Shown here piece after piece: positions 53,456-61,909 of a DNA stretch of 62,695 nucleotides. Within the stretch, counting starts at the first letter, position 1; each line of letters opens with the position of its first letter. The notes under the pieces were generated by a model. That model was not told where the DNA came from and searched no databases. It saw only the letters and a list, made by a program, of their open reading frames with translations. Made by a program: the position numbers and the translations under genes. The DNA is from CAZPQN01 sp964588795. Its GTDB lineage: Bacteria; Fidelibacterota; UBA2242. The stretch lies in NCBI GenBank assembly GCA_964588795.1, contig CAZPQN010000012.1, forward strand, positions 1 through 62,695, read 5' to 3'.

Positions 53456-55756
53456 TCATTCATTCCGTTCAGCCTTGCGCCCTTTACCAGGCGGTGATAT
53501 GAACCGCGGCCGAATCACCAAGATGAGCGAGGGAATGATCGTCAATGCCCCCAACAGGCAGGTGCCAATCGAAATTACGATTAAAAATCCAAAAAAGTAG
53601 ATCGGTAGAAATCCGGATACCAACAGTACCATGAATCCCACCATGACTGAAATACCATTGTATAATATTCCCCTGCCGCTTAGCCGCAATGTCATCCGTA
53701 TGGCTTGGGGCAAATTAGCCCTATGATGCATTTCCTGCCGCAATCGGTGGATAAAATGAACCGTATAATCAACTCCCACGCCAATCATGATACTCGACAA
53801 CATCACCGTCGCCATGTCCAGCGGTATCGACAGATAGCCCATCAAGCCGAAAATAATCAACACCGCGCCACTGAGAGGTACGATGGCGATCAGTCCCCCG
53901 AGGAACGAGCGAAAAATCAGTCCGGTCACTAAACCCACCAGTACGATCGAAATCGCTAAACTGCGGATTTGTCCACGGACAACCATGTCCGCCAAAACTC
54001 CCACAAAGGCCGTCATCCCTGTCACAACCGGGAAATTAGCGGTTCCAAATCGCAATGCGATCTGCTGTTTAATCTGCTGGTACATCCGAAAGGCATCCGT
54101 CGAACCACCCTCCGAGACCCGGGCCAAGATTTGTCCCTGCTGGTAATCGTAATCCACAAACCGATCCAAATCCCGTGCATCCCCGCTGAGCGTAAAGAGG
54201 AGTAAATACTGGGCGACCGCGGCACTATCGGGAGGTATGGCATAATAGGCCGCACTGTCCGAGTGAAAAGCTTTGTTCATCAACATCAACTGGTCAACAA
54301 TCGAGTTGACCCGATTTACTCCGGGAAAAGTCAGCAGGTAGGCGCCGAGACTGTCCATTTTACTTAAAAATTGTGGATTGGTCAGATTTCCTTTTGCCAG
54401 AATCGCAATTTGGGAACTACCTCCGAAATCATGATCAATCAAGGCGTTGCTCCGGCGGATTTCCGAGTCTTTACGCCAGAAATAAATCGGATTGGTATCC
54501 ACCCGCAATTTGAAAATACCGCTGGCCAAAATCAACACCAAACCCACGGAAGCTATCAGAAATTTACGGTAATGGCTCACGAAAAAATTACCCCAGCGCG
54601 TCATCCCCCGTTCAAATAAACTATCCCGTCCGCGAATTGCGGTCCTAACAGGAACAGGCAGTAACATCAAAGCGGCTGGCACGACTGTGATGCTTAGTAA
54701 AAATGAGAGGACGATACCGACCGAGACCAGTAGGCCCACTTCACGGGCCGGCGGCAGTACATGCGTTTGCAGGCTTAGAAATCCGACCAGGGTGGTGGCC
54801 GCCGATAAAAATACCGGTGTCAGGAGAGTGCGAATAGTCTGCTGGATAGCTAGTCTTTTCTCAAGATCGGATCCGGCAATATTGAGGTAATGCGTCACTA
54901 AATGAATACTGTAACTGCTCGTCACGGCGATGGTCATCACCGGTATCATCAATCCCACGAAAGTGAACTTGATTTTCATTATCGCCATCAAACCCAGCGT
55001 ATCTACGATGACAATAATCATCACCAGCAAAGGTAAAAAAACGCCCGACCAACTGCGGAAGCTAATTACCAGAAACACAACCATCAGCACCATTCCATAG
55101 GGAAACAGAACCTTCATATCCCCTGTCATCGTCGTGGCCACCGCCCGGCGGGTAATTGGTAAGCCGGCGAACAGGATCGTTTCAGGATTGGCATAGCGAT
55201 CGCGAATACGGCTGAGTGCCTGATAGATCACTTCGTCGTCGTTCTTCTCTTCCGATAGAGATAAAAGTACGATTATTGCCGCCTTCCTGAAGTCGGTTGA
55301 GGCGATATTGCCATTCAGCAGATTATTGGTGCGGATGCGTTCCCGGACCGCGGCAATGGCGGCGGGCGTGGTGGGCAATTGATCCATTATATTCCGGACT
55401 TCAAATCCATCCGGCGTGCCCTGGACATCCTGCGCATTCGTCAGTGAAATTACTCTTTCGACAAAATCCAGTTGTTCTATCTCCCTCGTCATTGCCTGGA
55501 TCTTTTGAAGGGTGCTCTGTGCAAAAATATTCTCGGCGGCAATAGAAATCACCACCAGTTCAGATCCACCAAAAATCTGCTCAAGCTGATTCATTTCCAC
55601 CACGATGTCCATATCCGGCGGTAGCATCGCCTTGACATCGGCTTCCATCTGCAAGCGCGGAATATTCCAGCCGATCAGCAGAGTGATCAGCAGGGCACAA
55701 CTGATCACCGTGCGCGGATAATTCAGGATCCAGTCCAACCAGTCGGTACGTTTCAT
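53456..55756 (-). CDS. MMPL/HAE3-type RND exporter (first copy)
   Basis: A 766-residue RND protein closely related to the other pump in the operon: WILNYPRTVISCALLITLLIGWNIPRLQMEADVKAMLPPD at the N-terminus, FGGSELVVISIAAENIF in the first loop, and GVGVDYTVHFIHRLRQEMHHRANLPQAI near the C-terminus. Twelve helices are predicted. Its start overlaps the TetR stop by 4 bases. The MMPL branch exports lipids, hopanoids or other hydrophobic compounds. Two non-identical pumps suggest either a heteromer or two substrates. Confidence 0.93.
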   Translation of the reverse strand: MKRTDWLDWILNYPRTVISCALLITLLIGWNIPRLQMEADVKAMLPPDMDIVVEMNQLEQIFGGSELVVISIAAENIFAQSTLQKIQAMTREIEQLDFVERVISLTNAQDVQGTPDGFEVRNIMDQLPTTPAAIAAVRERIRTNNLLNGNIASTDFRKAAIIVLLSLSEEKNDDEVIYQALSRIRDRYANPETILFAGLPITRRAVATTMTGDMKVLFPYGMVLMVVFLVISFRSWSGVFLPLLVMIIVIVDTLGLMAIMKIKFTFVGLMIPVMTIAVTSSYSIHLVTHYLNIAGSDLEKRLAIQQTIRTLLTPVFLSAATTLVGFLSLQTHVLPPAREVGLLVSVGIVLSFLLSITVVPAALMLLPVPVRTAIRGRDSLFERGMTRWGNFFVSHYRKFLIASVGLVLILASGIFKLRVDTNPIYFWRKDSEIRRSNALIDHDFGGSSQIAILAKGNLTNPQFLSKMDSLGAYLLTFPGVNRVNSIVDQLMLMNKAFHSDSAAYYAIPPDSAAVAQYLLLFTLSGDARDLDRFVDYDYQQGQILARVSEGGSTDAFRMYQQIKQQIALRFGTANFPVVTGMTAFVGVLADMVVRGQIRSLAISIVLVGLVTGLIFRSFLGGLIAIVPLSGAVLIIFGLMGYLSIPLDMATVMLSSIMIGVGVDYTVHFIHRLRQEMHHRANLPQAIRMTLRLSGRGILYNGISVMVGFMVLLVSGFLPIYFFGFLIVISIGTCLLGALTIIPSLILVIRPRFISPPGKGRKAERNE

Positions 55757-56367
55757 CTGCCCATCCGGCTAAAATCGAAAGTGTGTCCTTTTTCCAACAA
55801 TCCATTCATGATCAGGTCAACAAAAATACGCACCAGATCAGTAATGGAATAAGAAAAGGTGATGAATATCTCGGGCTGGAAAGTGCTCTGCACTATTTTC
55901 ACCACCAGATCAACGATGAAATCCAAATCCACATCGCGACGGACTTGCCCGGATTCCTGGGCGATCTGCAGACACTGCACCATTCTTTGGATTATTTGCT
56001 GGCGGAACTCCAGAACACTTTCCCACACCCGCGGATAAAATATTTTGACATCGAGCAGGGTGCGGGCGCTCTGTTGCTGAATATTGCTGAAAAGAGTGGA
56101 TAGAATCAAATAAAAACTTTCCACGGGTGACTGACGATTGATTGCCACCGCTCCAACGTCAGCAAACAATTCATCGTAGACTGTCTGCAGAACCAATTCG
56201 ACAAAAGTATCTTTGGTCTTGCAGTACTTATAAATGCTTTTTTTACTGATGTGCAGGTCTTCCGCCATGCGATCAATATTGAAACTGCGGATTCCATTGG
56301 TGAAGATGAACTGGCGGGCGTAGTTGATCGCCGGCGCTAACTTGGATTTGATGTCTTCTGATTCCAT
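55753..56367 (-). CDS. TetR/AcrR-family regulator of the RND operon
   Basis: A 204-residue repressor-type protein. The helix-turn-helix is at about 20-55 (GIRSFNIDRMAEDLHISKKSIYKYCKTKDTFVELV), and the rest is a helical ligand-binding and dimerisation domain. It is the first gene of the pump operon. A perfect promoter and an inverted repeat lie directly upstream of its ATG, so autoregulation together with the pumps is expected. The inducer is unknown; a hydrophobic molecule carried by the pumps is the natural guess. Confidence 0.92.
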   Translation of the reverse strand: MESEDIKSKLAPAINYARQFIFTNGIRSFNIDRMAEDLHISKKSIYKYCKTKDTFVELVLQTVYDELFADVGAVAINRQSPVESFYLILSTLFSNIQQQSARTLLDVKIFYPRVWESVLEFRQQIIQRMVQCLQIAQESGQVRRDVDLDFIVDLVVKIVQSTFQPEIFITFSYSITDLVRIFVDLIMNGLLEKGHTFDFSRMGR

Positions 56368-56368
56368 G

Positions 56369-56396
56369 GGAAACGATTTGCGTTTTAACCGTTTCC
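56369..56396. promoter_or_regulatory. Candidate TetR operator
   Basis: Outer arms GGAAACG (56369-56375) and CGTTTCC (56390-56396) are a perfect 7-bp inverted repeat, and inside it AAACG (56371-56375) pairs with CGTTT (56381-56385). The element sits right after the -10 box of the tetR promoter and spans the expected start of transcription, where a repressor would block RNA polymerase. Confidence 0.68.
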
Positions 56397-56425
56397 ATTT
56401 TACGTATTTTTTGGGGCAATGTCAA
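56397..56425 (-). promoter_or_regulatory. Sigma-70 promoter of the tetR-RND operon
   Basis: On the minus strand a perfect TTGACA (56420-56425), a 17-base spacer and TAAAAT (56397-56402, 5 of 6) lie 30 bases upstream of the tetR ATG. The operator candidate begins immediately downstream. Confidence 0.8.
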
Positions 56426-56506
56426 CTTTTTTCTCTAAGTGCTCATTCATTCCAATGTCTTGTCCGCCCGACGAAAATTATGGTAGTTCATGGTAAATAT
56501 TTTCTA

Positions 56507-56535
56507 TTGCAATAACCTAAAAAATGCCGTATAAT
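56507..56535 (+). promoter_or_regulatory. Sigma-70 promoter of the polyamine operon
   Basis: TTGCAA (56507-56512), a 17-base spacer and a perfect TATAAT (56530-56535). Transcription should begin near 56542, which leaves a leader of about 80 bases before speD. Confidence 0.82.
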
Positions 56536-56546
56536 AGCGCGTTTTT

Positions 56547-56581
56547 TTACAACTGCAGCTTGGTGTTGGAATCCGTTGTAA
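56547..56581 (+). promoter_or_regulatory. Leader hairpin in front of speD
   Basis: Perfect 7-bp arms TTACAAC (56547-56553) and GTTGTAA (56575-56581) enclose 21 bases near the very start of the predicted transcript. After it come GAAAGGATG with a two-codon open frame (ATG TCG TGA at 56588) and a G-rich stretch before the speD ATG. A regulatory leader is possible; no known riboswitch class was recognised. Confidence 0.5.
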
Positions 56582-56623
56582 GAAAGGATGTCGTGACGAA
56601 CCAATTTGGGGGGTTTATGCACA

Positions 56624-57013
56624 ATGGAAAATGCAAAACTCGGTTATGGACCTCATTTGATGCTGGATTTGAATGACTGCAATCCGGAGATTTTAGACAG
56701 CCTCGAAGCCTGTTTCAAACTCTTGAACGAACTGCCGGCTAAAATCGGCATGACCAAAATTACTCAGCCTTATGTTTTTCGCTATTCAGGTAAATTCACC
56801 GGTGATGAAGGTATTACCGGCGTAGTTATTATCGCTGAAAGCCATATTTCCGTGCATACTTATCCCGCCAAGCGCTTCGTTTTCATGGATATTTTCTCCT
56901 GTAAGCCTTTCGATACGGACCTGGCACGCGACTATATTATTAATTATTTCAAATCACGCCGACCGGTAGCCCATCTGAAAGAAAGAGGGCTGGATTTTCC
57001 GCGACATGCCTAA
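56624..57013 (+). CDS. speD: S-adenosylmethionine decarboxylase proenzyme
   Basis: A 129-residue pyruvoyl enzyme of the short bacterial/archaeal (SpeH-like) class that makes decarboxylated AdoMet for polyamine synthesis. Self-cleavage is expected between Glu72 and Ser73 in IIAESHISVHTYP, and the spacing to His78 and Cys93 (FSCK) matches the catalytic Ser-His-Cys set of the Thermotoga enzyme. I use ATG 56624, preceded by GGGGGG; the TTG at 56606 is less likely. It overlaps speB by 8 bases. Confidence 0.95.
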   Translation: MENAKLGYGPHLMLDLNDCNPEILDSLEACFKLLNELPAKIGMTKITQPYVFRYSGKFTGDEGITGVVIIAESHISVHTYPAKRFVFMDIFSCKPFDTDLARDYIINYFKSRRPVAHLKERGLDFPRHA

Positions 57014-57914
57014 ACAAGTTGTGAAAATTGATCCGGAATACAGCAACGGTGCATATGGCGGTTTGGATAAGAATTTTGCCCGCTTTGCTTCGTCCCGCGT
57101 GGCGCTTTTACCGATTCCTTATGACGGCACTTCCACCTGGCAGAAAGGCGCGCAGCTTGGCCCGGCAGCCCTGCTGACTGCCAGCGCCAATATGGAACTT
57201 TACGATATCGAGACAAGCAGTGAAGTATATCGGCAGGGATTGGTTACTCTCCCCCCGGTAAACTGTCCCCGTGATCCTGCCGAAATGGTCAAAGTTGTGG
57301 CATCCATGGCATCGCATCTGCTCCGTGATAAAAAATTTGTCATCGGACTCGGCGGCGAACACTCCATCTCAGTTGGGTTAGTGCAGGCTTATAAACACTA
57401 TCATCCCGGATTGACCGTTCTGCAGCTCGATGCCCATTCCGATTTGCGTCCGATTTATGAGCAGAGTCCTTACAATCATGCCTGCGTCATGGCACGGATC
57501 AGGGAACTGTGTCCGATCTTTCAGGTCGGTATTCGCAGCATGGATAGTGTTGAATTGCCGTTTATCGATGACCAGCGGGTTCTTTATGCCCACGAATGGC
57601 ATCGGAATCCGGCCTCGGTCGAAAAGATCATCGCGGCCTTATCGGGTGAAATTTATATCACGATTGACCTGGACGTATTTGATCCCGCGGTGTTTCCTTC
57701 GACGGGAACGCCGGAACCGGGTGGCTTGGATTGGTACGCTGTCAATCAATTTTTAAAAGCAGTGGTGGCGCAGGCGAAGGTGGTAGGCTTTGACGTCGTC
57801 GAACTTCGACCTAATCCGCATGACCGAGCCCCGGATTTTTTAGCGGCGAAATTAGTTTACCGGCTCTTAAGTATGATATTTGCCAAGGAGGATCAAGGCG
57901 ATGGAAAAAAATGA
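57006..57914 (+). CDS. speB: Agmatinase
   Basis: A 302-residue ureohydrolase. The two-manganese site is clear: His119 in GLGGEHS, Asp142, His144 and Asp146 in LDAHSDLR, and Asp221 and Asp223 in TIDLDVFDPA. The pattern GGLDW and the absence of arginase-specific loops fit agmatinase, which yields putrescine and urea. It is flanked and overlapped by speD and the deoxyhypusine-synthase-like gene, so the operon makes or modifies polyamines. Confidence 0.93.
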   Translation: MPKQVVKIDPEYSNGAYGGLDKNFARFASSRVALLPIPYDGTSTWQKGAQLGPAALLTASANMELYDIETSSEVYRQGLVTLPPVNCPRDPAEMVKVVASMASHLLRDKKFVIGLGGEHSISVGLVQAYKHYHPGLTVLQLDAHSDLRPIYEQSPYNHACVMARIRELCPIFQVGIRSMDSVELPFIDDQRVLYAHEWHRNPASVEKIIAALSGEIYITIDLDVFDPAVFPSTGTPEPGGLDWYAVNQFLKAVVAQAKVVGFDVVELRPNPHDRAPDFLAAKLVYRLLSMIFAKEDQGDGKK

Positions 57915-58917
57915 ATACCTGAAAAAAGTGGTTGAGCAGATTAACATTAAAAGTTTCGATGCCCGCCCAGTCATTGATGCGTATGCAAAAATGGCTTTCC
58001 AGGCCCGGAACTTGGCCAGTGCGGCAGACATTTATCACCGCATGCTGGAAGATAAAGACTGCCGTGTCATTCTGACTTTGGCGGGTTCAATTTTCAGTGC
58101 GGGTTTGAAAAATATCGTCGCCGACATGATCGAGAACAATATGGTGGATGCGATCGTGTCCACCGGCGCGATAATCGTGGACCAGGATTTCTTCGAGGCG
58201 CTGGGGTTCAGGCACTATATCGGTACCCCCTTTGTAAACGACGCCGAACTGCGGGAGCGGGCTATCGATCGGATTTATGATACGTATATTGATGAAGATG
58301 AGTTACGAATCTGCGACATGACCATAGCCAAAATTGCCGACAGTTTGCCCCCACGACCCTTTTCATCGCGGGAATTCATCTACGAAATGGGTAAATATCT
58401 CGCTCGCGAAGGGATCAAATGTGAAAAATCAGTGGTATATGCCGCCTACCAGAAAGGCTTGCCCATCTTCGTTCCGGCTTTTTCCGATTGTAGCGCGGGC
58501 TTTGGTTTGATTCATCATCAATGGCATAAGCAAGTACAATATCTAAGCATTGACTCCGCCCGTGACTTCCTCGAGCTGACCAAGGTCAAATTAGCCTGTG
58601 AAGAAACCGGTATCCTTATGATCGGCGGGGGTGTTCCCAAAAACTTTACGCAGGATGTGGTCGTCGCCACCGACGTTCTGGGCATCGAAAAGCCGATGCA
58701 CAAATATGCCGTGCAGCTTACGGTTGCCGATGAACGCGACGGCGGGCTTTCCGGTTCCACACTAAAGGAAGCCAGCTCCTGGGGCAAAGTGGATACCAAG
58801 TTCGAGCAGATGGTCTTTGGTGAGGCGACGGTCACCATGCCGTTACTTATCAGCGATGCCTACCACCGGGGTGCGTGGAAAAAACGTACACCGGCGCGGT
58901 TCAATGATCTATTCTAA
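57901..58917 (+). CDS. Deoxyhypusine synthase-like protein
   Basis: ATG 57901 with AAGGAGG 9 bases upstream gives 338 residues; it overlaps speB by 14 bases. The fold marks of deoxyhypusine synthase are present: NIVADMIENNMVDAIVSTGA (NAD region), VPAFSDCSAGFG, GGGVPKNF and, most tellingly, SSWGKV with Lys296 in the place of the catalytic lysine (329 in human). The residues that bind spermidine in the human enzyme are changed: His288 reads as Phe249 and Asp316 as Leu283. Bacteria lack the eIF5A substrate, so it is more likely a polyamine-making enzyme (for example homospermidine-type) than a protein modifier. Confidence 0.9.
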   Translation: MEKNEYLKKVVEQINIKSFDARPVIDAYAKMAFQARNLASAADIYHRMLEDKDCRVILTLAGSIFSAGLKNIVADMIENNMVDAIVSTGAIIVDQDFFEALGFRHYIGTPFVNDAELRERAIDRIYDTYIDEDELRICDMTIAKIADSLPPRPFSSREFIYEMGKYLAREGIKCEKSVVYAAYQKGLPIFVPAFSDCSAGFGLIHHQWHKQVQYLSIDSARDFLELTKVKLACEETGILMIGGGVPKNFTQDVVVATDVLGIEKPMHKYAVQLTVADERDGGLSGSTLKEASSWGKVDTKFEQMVFGEATVTMPLLISDAYHRGAWKKRTPARFNDLF

Positions 58918-58919
58918 AT

Positions 58920-60785
58920 TCACGGCGTCCCCAGTAAGCGCAGACCGATTACTTTTCCCTCCATTAGCGAGACTACCAAATGGTCGGAAGCCAGCAGGCA
59001 AACGTTATTTACAAGTCCTCGCCCGACTTTAAGGCGCGTCAACACTAGACCCGTCTCTGAATCGAGGCAGTAAACCCAACCATCCCGGGTACCAAAATAT
59101 AACTTCCCTGCTTTTTCCACGGGACGGGACGAAGCGATATCATACCCGTAACCTGCCGGAGACTTCCAGCGACATATCATCTGGGAAGTCGAGCCGGCTA
59201 TGGCTAGGACCGTATCCCGAATACAACGCGCGAATACTGTCTGTCCGTTTTGGGCAATACCCACTGATTCCCGAACTTTATAAGTGTCGGTGCGCCAGAT
59301 AGTTTTACCGTTGGTCAGGTCAATGCAGGTCATGAATCGGTCGGGTGCGACAATGTACAGATTACTATCAGTCGCTACGGGATCGCAGGCCGCAGGCGCA
59401 TATAATCTGCCCGGGCGCCCCTCTGCCCAACGCCAGCACAATTGACCGGTTCGGCTGTCGAGCGCCAACAAATCATTTGCCCAGGTCCCGAAAATAATTT
59501 TCCCGGCGGCAAGCAATGGCCGACATTCTACAAATCCGTCCAATCCTTTATATTCCCAAATGACACTGCCATCGTCAAGATCCAGAGCCCGAAAGATTCC
59601 CTCACTTGAGCCGATATAAACACTCTCACCGTCAATGCGCGGGACAGCAACGATTGGCGCACTAGTTGGACAACGCCATAATTCCTTACCGCTGGCGGTC
59701 CGCAGACAGTAGATATTCGAATCGGTCGCTCCAAAAATTAACCGATTCCCGTTCACAGCTGCAGTCGCGAGCAGGGGCGCAGAGAATTGCTTTTGCCAGA
59801 GTAGATGACCATCACGCACATCCAGACAGGACATTCTGCCACCGTAATCTCCGATATAGACCGCTCTCCCATCGGATACCGGCGAAGCGGTCAGTAGTTG
59901 ATTCATCGGACATTCCCATTCAATTTGCAGGTGCGGGCTTGATTCAGGTGGATTGGAAGCCTGGCTGGACGGTTTTTCGATAAATTGGAAAACTTGATCG
60001 TGTAATGCCAGCTGGTACCATGCCTGCTGGGCACCGGTGGATGGCCAGCGTTTGAAAAAGGTCAGCGTGTCGTTGACCATTTGCACAAAGTTATAAACCG
60101 ACTCACCGTTTCTATCCGGTAGCAGTGAACAGCCCATGATGTCCGGCAGACCATGGATAAAGTCGGAACGGTTAGCATGTCCGTGACCGTTGAGGAGGAA
60201 CTGGACGTTTTTACCATCAATTATCCTGAAAAAATCCTCGGCATTACTGACTGAATTATCCAGCGGATAGTGCGTGATGAAAACTAACTTTTCCCCGGTT
60301 GAATCAATCCCATTCAGGGTTTTGCGCAACCAGGTTAAATCCGCAGGGGCGATTAATCCATCACCCATCCTCAATACTGGCCCCTGATGAAAACCGATGA
60401 ATATTAATCCTCCCGCTTCAAAACAGAACTTGTCGTCACCCCAGAGCTTAATAAACCGCTGGCCACCGGAATCCGACCATTTGGTATCGTGGTTCCCGGG
60501 AATGATATAATACGGCACCCGCAGACTATCAAGGATATGTTTCGCTATCAGGAGGTTTGTGCCGATATCCATTTCTGTAATATCCCCGGTTACCACTGTA
60601 AAATCAACCTTCAGATTCTGGTTAATGTCGCGCACTGCCTGTTTCAAGGCTTCCACTGCTCCGTCAGCACCGATATGCGTATCGGTAAGCCAGGCAAAAC
60701 TCAAATTCCCCGCCACCGAGAGACGGACAATTAAAATTACGCTGAGACTGATCCTAAAGATTAGCTTGTCAAATTTGTACTTCAT
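58920..60785 (-). CDS. Secreted metallophosphatase fused to a PQQ-type propeller
   Basis: From ATG 60785 it has 621 residues with a signal peptide (SLSVILIVRLSVAG). Residues about 28-275 form a calcineurin-like phosphoesterase: Asp35 and His37 in LTDTHIGADG, TGDITEMD, GNHD (97-100), FITHYPL and NGHGHAN. Residues about 350-615 carry six to seven PQQ/WD-like blades, each with a LDxxDGxxLW or similar closing strand (LDVRDGHLLWQ, LDLDDGSVIWE, LDSRTGQLCWRW, IDLTNGKTIW). The stop is 2 bases from the convergent operon's stop. The frame continues open into the gap upstream, but that is not part of the gene. Confidence 0.9.
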   Translation of the reverse strand: MKYKFDKLIFRISLSVILIVRLSVAGNLSFAWLTDTHIGADGAVEALKQAVRDINQNLKVDFTVVTGDITEMDIGTNLLIAKHILDSLRVPYYIIPGNHDTKWSDSGGQRFIKLWGDDKFCFEAGGLIFIGFHQGPVLRMGDGLIAPADLTWLRKTLNGIDSTGEKLVFITHYPLDNSVSNAEDFFRIIDGKNVQFLLNGHGHANRSDFIHGLPDIMGCSLLPDRNGESVYNFVQMVNDTLTFFKRWPSTGAQQAWYQLALHDQVFQFIEKPSSQASNPPESSPHLQIEWECPMNQLLTASPVSDGRAVYIGDYGGRMSCLDVRDGHLLWQKQFSAPLLATAAVNGNRLIFGATDSNIYCLRTASGKELWRCPTSAPIVAVPRIDGESVYIGSSEGIFRALDLDDGSVIWEYKGLDGFVECRPLLAAGKIIFGTWANDLLALDSRTGQLCWRWAEGRPGRLYAPAACDPVATDSNLYIVAPDRFMTCIDLTNGKTIWRTDTYKVRESVGIAQNGQTVFARCIRDTVLAIAGSTSQMICRWKSPAGYGYDIASSRPVEKAGKLYFGTRDGWVYCLDSETGLVLTRLKVGRGLVNNVCLLASDHLVVSLMEGKVIGLRLLGTP

Positions 60786-60819
60786 CGTTCTGACCACAAA
60801 TCTCTTTCTAATATAGAGA

Positions 60820-60919
60820 NNNNNNNNNNNNNNNNNNNNNNNNNNNNNNNNNNNNNNNNNNNNNNNNNNNNNNNNNNNNNNNNNNNNNNNNNNNNNNNNN
60901 NNNNNNNNNNNNNNNNNNN
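60820..60919. other. Assembly gap of 100 N with identical flanks
   Basis: Exactly 100 N. The 11 bases to the left (60809-60819) and to the right (60920-60930) are the same, TAATATAGAGA. This is what is expected if two contigs that overlap by 11 bases were scaffolded with a default-size gap, so the true gap may not exist. It sits between divergent genes and does not interrupt a coding region. Confidence 0.9.
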
Positions 60920-60962
60920 TAATATAGAGAATATTTAAGAAATTGCCCGAAAAAGGAATACA

Positions 60963-61871
60963 ATGACGGCATATAAACTGAAAATCAAAGCCTATCTTGA
61001 TCTGACCCGCGCTCATTTTGCACCCGTCTGGCCATTGCTCTTTTGCAGTGGTGCTTTGTTAGCCATTGAAAAATACAACACGTTCTCCTGGACGATGCTG
61101 ATCTTAACCGCCCTGATCGGTCTGTTTGGATTCGAAACCGGCATGGTTTGGAACGACATCCTTGATCATAAAATTGATACCAGGGATGTGGAATTTGACC
61201 AACTGACACGCTATTGGCGACCTTTTGGTAAACGTCCAATCCCGGCCGGATTGATTACTTTCCGTCAGGCGTTAAGTGTGTGGTTGATTTTTCTTGCCAT
61301 TACCGCGGTGCTGATTAGCCAGCTGCCCCGCCCACACGCCCTATACGTCTTCGCCCTCATGCCGATCACCTACGGACTGGAAAGCTATTACAATATAAAA
61401 AAGCGCCGGGAACGCGGTCCCTGGGCGCAGCTTTTCGGGCGGCTTGATTTCGCTTTATTTCCCGTCGCAGGCTACCTTTCCGTCGGTCACCCTGATTTGA
61501 CCGCTCTGCTTTTCTTTTTGTTTTTCTACCCTTTAGCCCAAGTCCATTTAGGCATGAACGATTTAGTTGACATCCGTAACGACGAGGCTCGCGGAGTGAA
61601 TACAATTACGACACTGTACGGCATTCCCGGCACCCTGCGCTGGATAGTTTGTTTCTCGATCCTCCATATCATCGCCGCGCTTTTTTTTCTGGCCACCCGC
61701 CACTCCGCGGCTCGCTTGGGGTTCGGCTTGGGATTCATCCTACTGCTCAGCGCCAATCTGATAATGCTTAGGAAAAAAACACCCCGGGCGGCTTTAGCTG
61801 CTCTGCCCATGATTCACGCCACCATGCTGATTTATATTGTCTCGATTATCATTGATACTGCACGACAATAG
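60963..61871 (+). CDS. UbiA-family prenyltransferase
   Basis: A 302-residue membrane enzyme with about eight to nine helices. It has two aspartate-rich, Mg-diphosphate motifs: NDILDHKIDTRD (first) and NDLVDIRNDEARG (second), as in UbiA proteins that transfer polyprenyl chains to aromatic or other acceptors (quinones, haem, or glycerol-type lipids). The acceptor cannot be named; the LTRAHF and KRPIPAG segments fit the general family. The gene is divergent from the phosphatase and followed by a lipoprotein. Confidence 0.9.
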   Translation: MTAYKLKIKAYLDLTRAHFAPVWPLLFCSGALLAIEKYNTFSWTMLILTALIGLFGFETGMVWNDILDHKIDTRDVEFDQLTRYWRPFGKRPIPAGLITFRQALSVWLIFLAITAVLISQLPRPHALYVFALMPITYGLESYYNIKKRRERGPWAQLFGRLDFALFPVAGYLSVGHPDLTALLFFLFFYPLAQVHLGMNDLVDIRNDEARGVNTITTLYGIPGTLRWIVCFSILHIIAALFFLATRHSAARLGFGLGFILLLSANLIMLRKKTPRAALAALPMIHATMLIYIVSIIIDTARQ

Positions 61872-61909
61872 CGTGTAGAATGACCAATAAAAATTATATG
61901 GAGGCAGGC

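Noticed and set aside
50731..55756. Tandem pumps as a recent assembly duplication
   Set aside because: The two proteins differ at many positions along their length and are separated by a different gene, so they are old paralogues.
60809..60930. CRISPR or tandem-repeat array hidden in the gap
   Set aside because: Only one 11-base sequence is repeated and no spacer-like flanks are visible; a contig overlap is the simpler explanation.
60786..61016. Extension of the metallophosphatase frame through the gap
   Set aside because: The frame crosses 100 N, and a good ATG with signal peptide starts at 60785; the region beyond overlaps the divergent UbiA gene.
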